Below are positions 17,148 to 24,146 of a stretch of 64,000 nucleotides of DNA, one piece after another (position 1 is the stretch's first letter; every line of letters begins with the position of its first letter). Below the pieces are notes generated by a model. It saw only the letters and a list, made by a program, of their open reading frames with translations, did not search any database and was not told where the DNA came from. Origin of the DNA: Ignavibacteriota bacterium (GTDB lineage Bacteria; Bacteroidota; Ignavibacteria; UBA10030; SZUA-254); assembly GCA_016212665.1 (NCBI GenBank), contig JACREZ010000011.1, positions 1 through 64,000 on the forward strand, in the 5' to 3' direction. The position numbers were made by a program, and so were the translations under genes.

Positions 17148-17741
17148 CTACACTTCTGTTCGTGCTTGTAATGCTCGAACAAGCGTTGCTTCATCAGTAA
17201 ATTCCAAGTCACTGCCGACAGGAATGCCTCGTGCAAGTCGGGTTACTTTCACTCCCAATGGCTTCAACAACCGGCTCAAATAAATCGTTGTTGCCTCTCC
17301 TTCGATGCTTGCGTTCATGGCAAGAATAATTTCCTGCACTGAGCCTTCGATGCGATGAAGCAGTTCCTTGATTTTCAAATCTTCCGGTCCGATTCCATCA
17401 AGAGGAGAGAGCGCATCGCCGAGAACATGATACATTCCTTTGTACTCGTGTGTCTTCTCGATAGCGATGACATCATTCGGGTCTTCGACGACGCAAATGA
17501 GCGAGCGATTTCGAGTATGGTTCGAGCAGATTCGGCAGGGATTTTCTTCAGTGAAATTCCAGCATATATTGCAGTAATTGATTCGTTCTTTCACGTTCAC
17601 CAACGCTTCTGCAATTTTTATAACATCCGGTTTCGGAAGTTTGAGTATGTGCATTGCAAGCCGGTGTGCCGACTTTCTTCCGATGCCGGGGAGAGAAGAA
17701 AACTCTTCGACGAGTTGCTCGATGGATTCAGCAGTGTACAT
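17148..17741 (-). CDS. recR: Recombination mediator RecR
   Basis: A 197-residue protein of standard length. It works with RecF and RecO to load RecA at gaps. The N-terminal helix-hairpin-helix (LPGIGRKSAHRLAMHIL) is followed by a four-cysteine zinc finger (CNIC...CRIC, about 56-72) and a TOPRIM domain (LICVVEDPNDVIAIEKT, then GEATTIYLSRLL). The start codon overlaps the stop of ybaB by one base, the classic ybaB-recR arrangement. Confidence 0.97.
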   Translation of the reverse strand: MYTAESIEQLVEEFSSLPGIGRKSAHRLAMHILKLPKPDVIKIAEALVNVKERINYCNICWNFTEENPCRICSNHTRNRSLICVVEDPNDVIAIEKTHEYKGMYHVLGDALSPLDGIGPEDLKIKELLHRIEGSVQEIILAMNASIEGEATTIYLSRLLKPLGVKVTRLARGIPVGSDLEFTDEATLVRALQARTEV

Positions 17742-18082
17742 TAAAAGCCGGGGAGATTCAATCCGGGGATTTTTGGCAACATTCCGTTGGTGACTTTGTT
17801 CATCTCTTCCGATGCCATTTTTTGAGATTCATCAAGCGCTTTGTTCACTGCGGCGACGATAAGGTCTTCCAGCATTTCGCTGTCGTCAGGATTGATGACT
17901 TCCTTCTCAATTTGAATTTTAACAAGTTGCTGTCTGCCGTTGGCGGTGGCTTTAATCATTCCGCCGCCCGCTTCCGCGGTGATGGTTTTCAGTTCAAGTT
18001 CTGCATTGACTTTATCCATTCGTTCCTGCATTTGTTGAACTTGCTTCATTACATTTTGCATGTTAGGCATGCCTGATTTCAT
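17741..18082 (-). CDS. ybaB: YbaB/EbfC-type nucleoid-associated protein
   Basis: A 113-residue protein of the YbaB/EbfC family: [22 protein letters not shown] forms the first long helix, [22 protein letters not shown] the central strands, and [18 protein letters not shown] the second helix. These dimers bind DNA as bracelets or tweezers. It sits immediately upstream of recR as in most bacteria. AAGGAAC precedes the ATG by the usual distance, and a good promoter lies upstream. Confidence 0.95.
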   Translation of the reverse strand: MKSGMPNMQNVMKQVQQMQERMDKVNAELELKTITAEAGGGMIKATANGRQQLVKIQIEKEVINPDDSEMLEDLIVAAVNKALDESQKMASEEMNKVTNGMLPKIPGLNLPGF

Positions 18083-18120
18083 ATTGTTCCTTTTTGATTA
18101 ATAATGATAGAAATGTTGGA

Positions 18121-18150
18121 GAAATATAGTTTATTCGAGAGGAAATTCAA
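18121..18150 (-). promoter_or_regulatory. Candidate Bacteroidota-type promoter for ybaB-recR
   Basis: On the minus strand TTG (18148-18150) and TATATTTC (18121-18128) are separated by 19 bases, matching the Bacteroidota -33/-7 consensus (TTTG, N19, TAnnTTTG). It lies about 40 bases before the ybaB ATG. Confidence 0.6.
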
Positions 18151-18207
18151 AAGGAACTATAATGTGGAACTACAGCGTGGATTCAGAAATCCAAACGAAC
18201 GCGGCTT

Positions 18208-18237
18208 TTGTTTTTGCTCGAACTTTTGATATTTTAA
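18208..18237 (+). promoter_or_regulatory. Candidate Bacteroidota-type promoter
   Basis: TTG (18208-18210), a 19-base spacer, then TATTTTAA (18230-18237), about 45 bases before the ATG at 18281. It would drive the EHPK-repeat protein gene. Confidence 0.5.
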
Positions 18238-18280
18238 TCACCCTCAAATCACAAATCAATCATTTAATCAAGGAATTATT

Positions 18281-18796
18281 ATGAAACGTTCATTCACGTG
18301 CTGGGCATGCGTGCTTACGGCATCGTTACTCGTTCTTTTTGTTTTGTCAACCAGAACAAACGCTCAGGAACATCCAACCGAACATCCCAAAGAACATCCG
18401 AAGGAACACCCAAAAGAACATCCAAAAGACGCTTCGAAGGATAAAAGTAAATCGGTTGAAGTTACCAAAGAATTACTGGCAGAATCCATCACAAGTTACA
18501 TTGAGAAAGACTCAGATTTGAAAGGCGGATACTTTGTTTTCTTCGATAAGGAATCAAAAACACCTCTCGTTCTTACTCTTGATAAGGTTCATAAAGATAA
18601 ACTCTCGAAAGTAGGAGAAAAAGAATACTTCGCGTGTAGCGATTTCAAATCAATTGATGGAAAAATGTATGACCTTGATTTCTTCATGAAAGAAGGGAAA
18701 AGAGGTTTGGATGTTAGTGAAGTCATTCTTCATAAGGTGGAGGGGAAGCCTCGCTATAATTGGTATGAGAAAGACGGAACCTGGATTCGGAAGTAA
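18281..18796 (+). CDS. Secreted protein with an EHPK tetrapeptide repeat
   Basis: A 171-residue protein. The signal peptide is about residues 1-29 (ending NAQE). Immediately after comes a run of five tandem EHPx units (EHPTEHPKEHPK... to residue ~50), encoded by an imperfect 12-bp repeat. The rest (about 60-171) is a small alpha/beta domain without a recognised motif; it contains YFACSDFKSIDGKMYDLDFFM and ends in WYEKDGTWIRK. The His-rich, Glu/Lys-charged repeat could bind metal or act as a flexible linker in the periplasm; this is inference. Confidence 0.75.
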   Translation: MKRSFTCWACVLTASLLVLFVLSTRTNAQEHPTEHPKEHPKEHPKEHPKDASKDKSKSVEVTKELLAESITSYIEKDSDLKGGYFVFFDKESKTPLVLTLDKVHKDKLSKVGEKEYFACSDFKSIDGKMYDLDFFMKEGKRGLDVSEVILHKVEGKPRYNWYEKDGTWIRK

Positions 18797-18938
18797 TATA
18801 TTTCGCAGACCGTTAAAGCATTTTTTTTGGAGTAAAATTTCGCGAGCAATGGAAAGGTGAGTGGGGAGAATTCAAAGAGTGAAATATTCTTTTGATGATT
18901 CTCCCTACCACAATTTCATCGTCTCAACAGCAACAAGC

Positions 18939-19919
18939 ATGAAAATTTTCCTTACAATTCTAACCTTCCTTGTTCTTTCGCTCGAGATAACCGGCTCATC
19001 GCGCACGCTTGAGCCTTCAAGAAACCTGGAGTTTTCGTACGGGTTTACTCTGAAGAACATTTCGAAGGATGCCAAACGAATAAGTATCTGGATGCCGATA
19101 CCGCAATCTGATAATCTTCAGACAATTAATAATCTTAAAGTTGATTGTCCCTATCCATACGTAATTGAGAAGGAGTCAGAATACGGTAACTTAATACTGA
19201 AAATAGATTTGAGAGAGCGTGTCGCAAATGATGTTTCGTTGAAATTGAAATTTCAAGCAAGTCGGAGTTCATTTATGTCGCTTGATAAAAAATCTCACTC
19301 TGTCTCTCTCACGCAGGAAGAACGCAAGCGATTTCTTTCTTCCGACAGACTTGTTCCGATAGATGGGAAGATTGCTGAAGAAGCAGAGAACGTTGTGGGG
19401 AAGAGTAATAATGATGTTGACAAAGCACGAGCAATCTATGATTATATTACTTCAACCATGAAGTATGATAAAAGCGGCACGGGCTGGGGACGAGGCGATG
19501 CGATTTATGCTTGCGATGTTAAAAGAGGAAACTGCACCGACTTCCATTCGCTTTTCATCGGATTTGCCAGGGCAAGTGGAATTCCCGCTCGATTTGTTAT
19601 AGGGTTTCCGCTTCCCGAAAATAAAGTAAATGGAGAAATCCTCGGTTATCATTGCTGGGCAGAATTTTTTGCTGACGGTTACGGCTGGATTCCGGTGGAT
19701 GCTTCCGAGGCCGTCAAAAATCCTGAGAAGAAAGAATTTTTCTTCGGAGGATTGGATGAAAACAGAATACAATTCTCCATCGGTCGCGACATCCGTCTTG
19801 ATAAATCTCCCGATGTAGAACCGGTAAACTATTTCATTTATCCGTTCGTTCTCGTGGATGGAAAACCATTCGAGAACATTGAACGTCATATCACCTTTTC
19901 AGAAACACAGAAGAAGTAA
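18939..19919 (+). CDS. Transglutaminase-like (Cys protease fold) secreted protein
   Basis: A 326-residue protein from the ATG at 18939, chosen because a signal peptide begins there (MKIFLTILTFLVLSLEITGSS); a GTG at 18861 would add an unlikely leader. Residues about 180-290 form a transglutaminase-like domain with the triad visible: Cys in RGNCTDFHSLF, His in GYHCWAEFF and Asp in PVDASEA. Bacterial members are usually peptidases or amide-bond enzymes of the envelope. The stop overlaps the next start (TAATG). Confidence 0.88.
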   Translation: MKIFLTILTFLVLSLEITGSSRTLEPSRNLEFSYGFTLKNISKDAKRISIWMPIPQSDNLQTINNLKVDCPYPYVIEKESEYGNLILKIDLRERVANDVSLKLKFQASRSSFMSLDKKSHSVSLTQEERKRFLSSDRLVPIDGKIAEEAENVVGKSNNDVDKARAIYDYITSTMKYDKSGTGWGRGDAIYACDVKRGNCTDFHSLFIGFARASGIPARFVIGFPLPENKVNGEILGYHCWAEFFADGYGWIPVDASEAVKNPEKKEFFFGGLDENRIQFSIGRDIRLDKSPDVEPVNYFIYPFVLVDGKPFENIERHITFSETQKK

Positions 19920-20536
19920 TGTCAACAAATCATAATTTTACGCTGAACAAGCATCGTCTTTCTCATATTTCTCAATTAACAGTCAGCAAGGATTTCTTTC
20001 GTCAATCTTTTGAAGGCGGTTGCTCGATGATGAACTGCAACGGGAAGTGCTGTAAGGACGGAGTTTGGGCAGACCTCACCGAACGAGACAAGATATTAGC
20101 TCATAAAGACCTGATTAAAAAGTACATGGAACCAACGCAAGACCATGACCACACCACCTGGTTTGATGAACAAGAAGTTGAAGACCCCGATTTTCCGTCC
20201 GGAAAAGCAATCGGCACTCAAACGAGAGGAAATGGTTGCGTCTTTCTTAATAGTAACGGTCATTGTGTGTTACAACGAGCCGCAACCGAAGAGGGAATGA
20301 GCAAATTCTTTCTCAAACCATTTTACTGTTTTGCTTTTCCAATTGCGCTTGAATTTGGTGAGTTGGTTCTGGATGACCCAGATTTTACTTATCAAACTCA
20401 ATGTTGTTCAACGGTTGAAAACGGAAATCTCACGGCAATGGATGTTTGTGCCGAAGAACTTGAATTTATGCTGGGGAACGACGGCTTTACTGAATTGCAG
20501 TCCATCGCAGAAACAGTGAAGCAGGAAAGAAAATAA
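19919..20536 (+). CDS. DUF3109 family cysteine-rich protein
   Basis: A 205-residue protein with a cysteine pattern (CSMMNCNGKCCKDGVWADL near the N-terminus, then CVFLNSNGHCVLQ, FYCFAFPI and QCCSTVENG) matching DUF3109, a family widespread in Bacteroidota. The clustered cysteines suggest a bound metal or iron-sulfur centre, but the activity is unknown. It is coupled to the transglutaminase-like gene upstream and followed after 7 bases by obgE. Confidence 0.85.
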   Translation: MSTNHNFTLNKHRLSHISQLTVSKDFFRQSFEGGCSMMNCNGKCCKDGVWADLTERDKILAHKDLIKKYMEPTQDHDHTTWFDEQEVEDPDFPSGKAIGTQTRGNGCVFLNSNGHCVLQRAATEEGMSKFFLKPFYCFAFPIALEFGELVLDDPDFTYQTQCCSTVENGNLTAMDVCAEELEFMLGNDGFTELQSIAETVKQERK

Positions 20537-20543
20537 AGACTTT

Positions 20544-21548
20544 ATGTTTATTGATGAAGCAACAATTGTAGTGAAAGCGGGGAACGGAGGAAACGGATGT
20601 ATTAGTTTCCGTCGTGAGAAATATGTTCCGAAAGGAGGACCGGACGGCGGTACAGGAGGAAGAGGGGGGAGCGTTGTCATTCGAGCAGATAGACAACTAA
20701 CGACATTGATGGACTATCGTTATAAACGACATTATCTGGCATTAAGCGGGGACAACGGTCAGGGTGCAAATAAAACAGGAAGAAACGGCGAGGATATTAT
20801 TCTTCGTGTTCCTTGTGGAACGGTTATCAAAGAACAAGAAACAGAAACTATCTTGACCGATTTAGTGGAGGACAAAGATGAATTTGTGGTTGCAAAAGGC
20901 GGACGCGGCGGAAGAGGAAATGCTGAGTTCGCAACGTCAACGAATCAAGCGCCGCGTAAGGCTGAACAAGGCACGAAAGGAGAAGAAAGGACGATTCATC
21001 TTGAATTGAAATTGTTGGCTGATATTGGCTTGGTCGGATTTCCCAATGCCGGAAAATCAACGCTGATTTCAAGAATCTCTGCTGCGAAACCGAAAATTGC
21101 AGATTATCCCTTCACTACACTTATACCAAACTTAGGCATCGTTCGCTTTGGTGAATATAAAAGTTTTGTTGTTGCCGATATGCCCGGACTGATTGAAGGC
21201 GCACACGACGGGCGGGGCTTGGGAATTCAGTTTCTCCGACATATCGAACGAACAAAAGTACTTGTGTTTCTCATTGATTGTTTTTCAGACGATGTAAAAG
21301 AACAATACAATATTCTGTTAAATGAATTAGAACTTTTTAACAAAGAGTTAGTGAAGAAACCGCAAATCATTCTCATCACGAAAATGGATTCAGCAGATGA
21401 TGAGTTTCGGAAAAAAATACTGAAGGTGAAATTCAAACGAGGAATACCTGTTCTCCACATTTCTTCAGTAAGTGGTGAAGGGTTAGAAGAAGTAATCAAG
21501 TTAATGTGGGAAAAACTTCAGAAGAGTAAACCAAAATCGGAGAAGTAA
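20544..21548 (+). CDS. obgE: Obg/CgtA GTPase
   Basis: A 334-residue GTPase involved in late large-ribosomal-subunit assembly and stress control. The N-terminal glycine-rich OBG domain (1-158) includes GNGGNGCISFRREKYVPKGG and GRGGRGNAEFATSTNQAPR. The G domain shows G1 GFPNAGKST, G3 DMPGLIEGAHDGRGLG and G4 TKMD. No C-terminal OCT extension is present beyond a short lysine-rich tail. The start at 20544 (MFIDEATIVVKAG) is the normal family start. Confidence 0.98.
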   Translation: MFIDEATIVVKAGNGGNGCISFRREKYVPKGGPDGGTGGRGGSVVIRADRQLTTLMDYRYKRHYLALSGDNGQGANKTGRNGEDIILRVPCGTVIKEQETETILTDLVEDKDEFVVAKGGRGGRGNAEFATSTNQAPRKAEQGTKGEERTIHLELKLLADIGLVGFPNAGKSTLISRISAAKPKIADYPFTTLIPNLGIVRFGEYKSFVVADMPGLIEGAHDGRGLGIQFLRHIERTKVLVFLIDCFSDDVKEQYNILLNELELFNKELVKKPQIILITKMDSADDEFRKKILKVKFKRGIPVLHISSVSGEGLEEVIKLMWEKLQKSKPKSEK

Positions 21549-21588
21549 AACCGTTTGGTTAGGGGAACAAATCTTTGTATTTTTATTC

Positions 21589-21690
21589 GAGGTCAAGTCC
21601 TGTGCAACATAACAATTCCAAACTCCGCCAGGTCCGGAAGGAAGCAACGGTAGGAAATCCGTTGTGTGTGACATAGGGAAGCTTGACCTC
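21589..21690 (+). ncRNA. ffs: Signal recognition particle RNA, small bacterial type (4.5S)
   Basis: About 102 bases. The conserved domain IV core GGTCCGGAAGGAAGCA is present, with its asymmetric loop, and the ends pair perfectly (GAGGTCAAG at 21589-21597 with CTTGACCTC at 21682-21690). It forms the RNA of the particle that targets nascent membrane proteins with Ffh. A run of nine Ts follows, so the closing stem doubles as a terminator. It lies 40 bases after obgE. Confidence 0.95.
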
Positions 21691-21699
21691 TTTTTTTTT
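21682..21699 (+). terminator. T-run terminator of the SRP RNA
   Basis: The 3' arm of the SRP closing helix (21682-21690) is directly followed by nine Ts. Confidence 0.8.
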
Positions 21700-21849
21700 G
21701 CAAGTCACCCTCCTCTATCCGTCAGTTGTTTCTTTCATAACTACAGAGGAAAATTTGGATTACCCCCTTGTACTACTCACTCTATCGGATGAAAGGTGGA
21801 CAATGAAATTCCTATAGTTAAAGGAGAGTAATACAAGCCAGTAAAAGTG

Positions 21850-21975
21850 ATGTGGTTGAGTCAGCACGTGAAATTGGATGAATTGCGGGTGACAGAGATA
21901 CATGAGCTTGTTCATTTGCAGAAGGAAGAGATTGCGCGGGTGAAGAAGGAGATAGAAGGGGTGCGAAAGACTTGA
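21850..21975 (+). CDS. Possible short coiled-coil ORF or gene remnant
   Basis: A 41-codon frame (ATG preceded in frame by GTG) between the SRP RNA and plsY encodes a charged helix, with DELRVTEIHELVHLQKEE followed by EIARVKKEIEG. It resembles the C-terminal tail of DUF1003-type or similar membrane proteins, so it may be a truncated remnant. There is no clear ribosome site. Other than this and the hairpin array at 22042-22149, nothing is recognised in 21700-22278. Confidence 0.25.
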   Translation: MWLSQHVKLDELRVTEIHELVHLQKEEIARVKKEIEGVRKT

Positions 21976-22041
21976 ACGTATTATTGATTTAGGAGAAAGA
22001 TTAGTATTTTTGCGGAGCGTTAAACTAATTACCTTCGTACA

Positions 22042-22149
22042 GTTACCATAAATGGTAACGCTACGAATTTCAAGTCCTGTAAATAGGACTGTTTACAAAG
22101 CCCGATTTATCTGGCTTGTAATTTTTAGCGTGACCGTTTACGGTCATGC
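22042..22149. repeat. Array of four stem-loops with TAAA/TTTA loops
   Basis: Four inverted repeats follow each other: 22042-22059 (GTTACC arms), 22073-22090 (AGTCCT arms), 22095-22120 (TACAAGCC arms with one bulge) and 22128-22149 (ten-base arms GCGTGACCGT with one G:T pair). Stems differ, but the centres are TAAA, TAAA, TTTA and TTTA in order. Confidence 0.75.
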
Positions 22150-22210
22150 GGAGATGCAATGTAATGTTAAACCAAATAGCTAACCGTAATCAAGAAAATG
22201 ACAAAAGAAC

Positions 22211-22241
22211 TTGATTATTTTCAAATAATCTTCTATCTTTA
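22211..22241 (+). promoter_or_regulatory. Candidate promoter with internal palindrome upstream of plsY
   Basis: TTG (22211-22213), 20-base spacer, TATCTTTA (22234-22241), about 38 bases before the plsY ATG. The spacer contains a perfect palindrome, GATTATTT-TC-AAATAATC (22213-22230), which could be an operator. Confidence 0.5.
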
Positions 22242-22278
22242 CAGGTAATTTTTTCTATAACAAGGTCAATTTCAAACT

Positions 22279-22962
22279 ATGGGTGAATTATCGCTCGTTA
22301 TCGTTCTTAGTTATATCGTCGGCTCAATACCGACAAGCATTATTATCAGCAAGCTGACGCACGGCATTGACGTCCGAAATCACGGAAGCGGCAATGCGGG
22401 CGGTACGAATGTTTTTCGTGTGCTTGGCTGGAAGTATGGTGTTACTGTTATTCTCCTTGATATTTTTAAAGGATATGTAGCAACAATGCTTGTAACCAAG
22501 TTGATGCTTGGTCCGATTCCATTCGACAATGTAACGCCATTTGAAGATCTAACCGTCGTCCGAATTATTGCGGGGTGTGCGGCAATCCTCGGTCATATCT
22601 GGACAATCTTTGCAAGTTTTCGCGGTGGAAAAGGAATTGCAACCGCAGGCGGAGTTCTTCTCGCACTTGCAACCATCGAAATTCTTGTTACGCTTGGTGT
22701 CTTTATTATTGTGTTTGCAATCTGGCGGTATGTTTCGCTCGGTTCGGTTATTGCCGCGCTTTCATTCCCGGTAACAATGGCAATTCGACATAACGTGTTT
22801 CATGCCTATCTGGAAGGGTACAACACCCTCATCTTTTTCAGCATTGGCATTTCCTTGCTGTTGGTTTACACACATCGGACGAACATTAAACGTTTGATTG
22901 AAGGGACGGAGAATCGTTTGTCATCATCATCACTTTTGAAACGAAAGAAGAATGGGCGGTGA
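22279..22962 (+). CDS. plsY: Acyl-phosphate:glycerol-3-phosphate acyltransferase PlsY
   Basis: A 227-residue integral membrane enzyme making lysophosphatidate from acyl-phosphate, the first acylation in phospholipid synthesis. Diagnostic motifs: GSIPTSIIISK at the first helix, HGSGNAGGTNVFRVLGWK and FRGGKGIATAGGVLLAL. It is slightly longer than usual because of a basic C-terminal tail (SSSSLLKRKKNGR). It precedes gpsA, whose product supplies the acceptor, so the two form a functional pair. Confidence 0.96.
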   Translation: MGELSLVIVLSYIVGSIPTSIIISKLTHGIDVRNHGSGNAGGTNVFRVLGWKYGVTVILLDIFKGYVATMLVTKLMLGPIPFDNVTPFEDLTVVRIIAGCAAILGHIWTIFASFRGGKGIATAGGVLLALATIEILVTLGVFIIVFAIWRYVSLGSVIAALSFPVTMAIRHNVFHAYLEGYNTLIFFSIGISLLLVYTHRTNIKRLIEGTENRLSSSSLLKRKKNGR

Positions 22963-23001
22963 TGCCCATTTTTCTTTCATACACATCTTTATAGTTTTTC
23001 G

Positions 23002-24000
23002 ATGCGCATAAGTGTTCTGGGCGCCGGTAGTTGGGGAACGGCATTGGCAATCCTCCTTCATTATAATTCTCACCAAGTTGTACTCTGGGGACATAGACTT
23101 GAGCACACAGAAGAGCTTAAGCAACATCGGGAGAATGTCCGCTTACTTCCCGGTGCGCACCTTCCGAACGAAATAACTATCACAAGCGATTTAGAATTTT
23201 CCCTCGAACATGCAGAACTCATTGTATCTGCCGTTCCGTCACAGTTCCTTCGTTCTGTCATCGAAACGGTGAAGGGAAAAGATTTCAGAGAAACGTTTTT
23301 TGTGAATGTGGCGAAGGGAATAGAAAATCAATCGCTCAAAACAATGTCGCAGGTTCTGCGTGAAGTGTTACCGACTGCAAGAAAAGAAAACATCGCCACA
23401 CTTTCGGGACCAAGTTTTGCAGAAGAAGTAGCAAAGAGAATTCCCACAGCAGTTGTTGCCGCCTCGGAGAATTTAGAGACAGCAAGGTTTGTTCAGCAAG
23501 TGTTTATGACTCCCAACTTCCGTGTTTATTCAAGTGATGATTTACGAGGAGTTGAACTTGGCGGTTCAATCAAAAACATTATGGCAATCGCGGCAGGGAT
23601 TGCAGACGGCGCAAAGTTCGGTGACAATACCAAAGCCATGATTATGACTCGAGGAACGGTTGAATTAACCCGGCTCGGAGTTGCACTCGGTGCGAAACAG
23701 AAAACGTTTGCCGGTCTTTCCGGCATCGGTGATTTGATTGTTACCTGCATGAGCAAGCACAGCCGCAACCGTCACGTCGGCGAAGAAATCGGAAAGGGAA
23801 GGAAGTTGGATGAAGTTCTTGCCGAAATGGAGATGGTCGCTGAGGGCGTTGCAACAACGAAGTCGCTTCATAACCTTGCTAAAGGACTGAATGTCGAAAT
23901 GCCGATTGTGAACGCTGTCTATGAAATCCTGTTTGAAGGGAAAGAACCGGTTCGGGCAACATACGAACTGATGACACGAGATGCGAAAGAAGAAACCTAA
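23002..24000 (+). CDS. gpsA: Glycerol-3-phosphate dehydrogenase [NAD(P)+] GpsA
   Basis: A 332-residue enzyme reducing dihydroxyacetone phosphate to sn-glycerol-3-phosphate. The N-terminal Rossmann motif is LGAGSWGTALAI. NVAKGIENQ, LSGPSFAEEVA and ELGGSIKNIMAIAAGIADG (with the catalytic Lys) are all present, as is GLSGIGDLIVTCMS. The ATG at 23002 lies 39 bases after plsY. Its product is the PlsY substrate. Confidence 0.97.
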   Translation: MRISVLGAGSWGTALAILLHYNSHQVVLWGHRLEHTEELKQHRENVRLLPGAHLPNEITITSDLEFSLEHAELIVSAVPSQFLRSVIETVKGKDFRETFFVNVAKGIENQSLKTMSQVLREVLPTARKENIATLSGPSFAEEVAKRIPTAVVAASENLETARFVQQVFMTPNFRVYSSDDLRGVELGGSIKNIMAIAAGIADGAKFGDNTKAMIMTRGTVELTRLGVALGAKQKTFAGLSGIGDLIVTCMSKHSRNRHVGEEIGKGRKLDEVLAEMEMVAEGVATTKSLHNLAKGLNVEMPIVNAVYEILFEGKEPVRATYELMTRDAKEET

Positions 24001-24135
24001 CTTCAAATTCTAAATTCGAATATCCAAACTCTAAACAAACTCGAAATACGAGTTCTGAAACACCACCCTGCCCAATCATTTAAGATTTAGGATTTATGAT
24101 TTGCTTAGGATTTCGAAATTAGAAATTAGAATTTT
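24001..24135. repeat. Period-7 degenerate repeat tract between gpsA and recG
   Basis: Two blocks of loose heptads: AAATTCT/AAATTCG-like at 24005-24050 and GATTTAG/GATTTAT/GATTTGC then TTAGAAA/TTAGAAT at 24085-24135. It is non-coding. Confidence 0.65.
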
Positions 24136-24146
24136 TCTCTCATTTC

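Noticed and set aside
22042-22149. Integron attC sites (GTTAnnn-like core in the first hairpin)
   Set aside because: No paired R/L boxes or conserved spacing, no gene-cassette structure and no integrase. The stems are simple palindromes.
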